A stretch of DNA of 6,796 bases, taken from Oceanospirillaceae bacterium UBA2001 (GTDB lineage: Bacteria; Pseudomonadota; Gammaproteobacteria; Pseudomonadales; Balneatricaceae). Every line of letters begins with the position of its first letter. Within the stretch, counting starts at the first letter, position 1. The translations under genes were made by a program, and so were the position numbers. The stretch covers positions 1 through 6,796 of the forward strand of contig DDCR01000180.1 in NCBI GenBank assembly GCA_002335115.1, written 5' to 3'. The notes under the pieces are model-generated. The model was not told the DNA's origin, did not search any database, and saw only the letters and a program-made list of their open reading frames with translations. This document shows, in pieces, positions 6,383 to 6,796 of the stretch.

Positions 6383-6796
6383 ATGTTAACAGTGAGTATT
6401 TATCGCTATCATCCAGAGCTTGATGCGAAGCCTTATATGCAAGACTTTGAAGTTGATACTGAAGGTAAAGACTTAATGGTGTTAGACGTTTTGAATTTAT
6501 TGAAAATTCAAGATCGCGGTCTTACCTTTCGTCGTTCGTGTCGTGAGGGAGTGTGTGGCTCCGATGGTATGAATATCAATGGCACCAATGGTCTGGCGTG
6601 TATTACACCTTTGTCATCCTGTGTCAAAAACGATAAATTAGTGTTACGCCCATTGCCAGCTTTGCCTGTGATCCGCGACTTAGTTATAGACATGGATCAG
6701 TTCTATAAGCAGTACGAAAAGGTGAAGCCGTTTTTGCTAAACAATACCCCAGCCCCAGGTATTGAGCGTCTGCAAACGCCGGAAGATCGCGCTAAG
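6383..6796 (+). CDS. sdhB: Succinate dehydrogenase iron-sulfur subunit, cut by the window end
   Basis: Electron-transfer subunit of complex II, linking the SdhA flavin to the quinone site through three iron-sulfur clusters. The first 138 residues are visible and the frame is still open at the edge; the E. coli protein has 238. The N-terminal ferredoxin-like domain is complete: RRSCREGVCGSDG supplies Cys53, Cys58 and Asp61 of the [2Fe-2S] cluster, and Cys73 in GLACIT the fourth ligand, as in E. coli. RPLPALPVIRDLVIDM and the YEKVKPFLLNN segment follow as expected. The C-terminal domain with the [4Fe-4S] and [3Fe-4S] clusters would lie outside. It starts 11 bases after the sdhA stop, in the same operon. 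Confidence 0.96.
   Translation, partial: MLTVSIYRYHPELDAKPYMQDFEVDTEGKDLMVLDVLNLLKIQDRGLTFRRSCREGVCGSDGMNINGTNGLACITPLSSCVKNDKLVLRPLPALPVIRDLVIDMDQFYKQYEKVKPFLLNNTPAPGIERLQTPEDRAK

Noticed and set aside
6508..6693. Minus-strand 61-codon frame opposite sdhB
   Set aside because: Antisense to the conserved iron-sulfur region of sdhB; a shadow.

Overview
The window carries the core of a gammaproteobacterial TCA-cycle locus next to AT-rich accessory DNA. On the right, the four genes of succinate dehydrogenase run left to right as sdhC-sdhD-sdhA-sdhB; sdhB is cut by the window edge. The citrate synthase gene gltA is divergent to them across a 465-base intergenic region. The proteins are of the E. 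coli/Pseudomonas type: a 427-residue type II GltA, a heme-b SdhC/SdhD pair, and an sdhC stop/sdhD start overlap of ATGGTAA. On the far left is an ankyrin-repeat gene of the kind common in host-associated gammaproteobacteria (Legionellales and similar). I cannot name a genus.

Layout: 5-1084 (+) ankyrin-repeat protein, possibly continuing beyond the left edge; 1085-2124 about 1 kb of very AT-rich DNA with no convincing gene, only a chain of short overlapping membrane-type reading frames and a few hairpins; 2125-3408 (-) gltA; 3409-3873 divergent control region with a plausible sigma-70 promoter for sdh and several dyad and direct repeats; 3874-4251 sdhC, 4245-4592 sdhD, 4596-6371 sdhA, 6383-6796 sdhB (+, incomplete at the 3' end).

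Functionally, GltA condenses acetyl-CoA and oxaloacetate to citrate at the cycle entry. SdhCDAB (respiratory complex II) oxidises succinate to fumarate and passes the electrons to ubiquinone. The shared intergenic region is where coordinated control would be expected.

The most notable feature is a change of base composition that falls inside gltA rather than between genes. The first ~40 codons of gltA and the whole sdh side are near 50% GC. Most of gltA, the gap and the ankyrin gene are near 30-33% (hand counts on sample segments). This could be an old recombination junction in a conserved gene, or an assembly chimera. The second point of interest is an F-box/PRANC-like motif at the C-terminus of the ankyrin protein, which suggests a host-directed effector. 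I see no tRNA, rRNA, CRISPR array, insertion sequence or clearly new multi-gene system.
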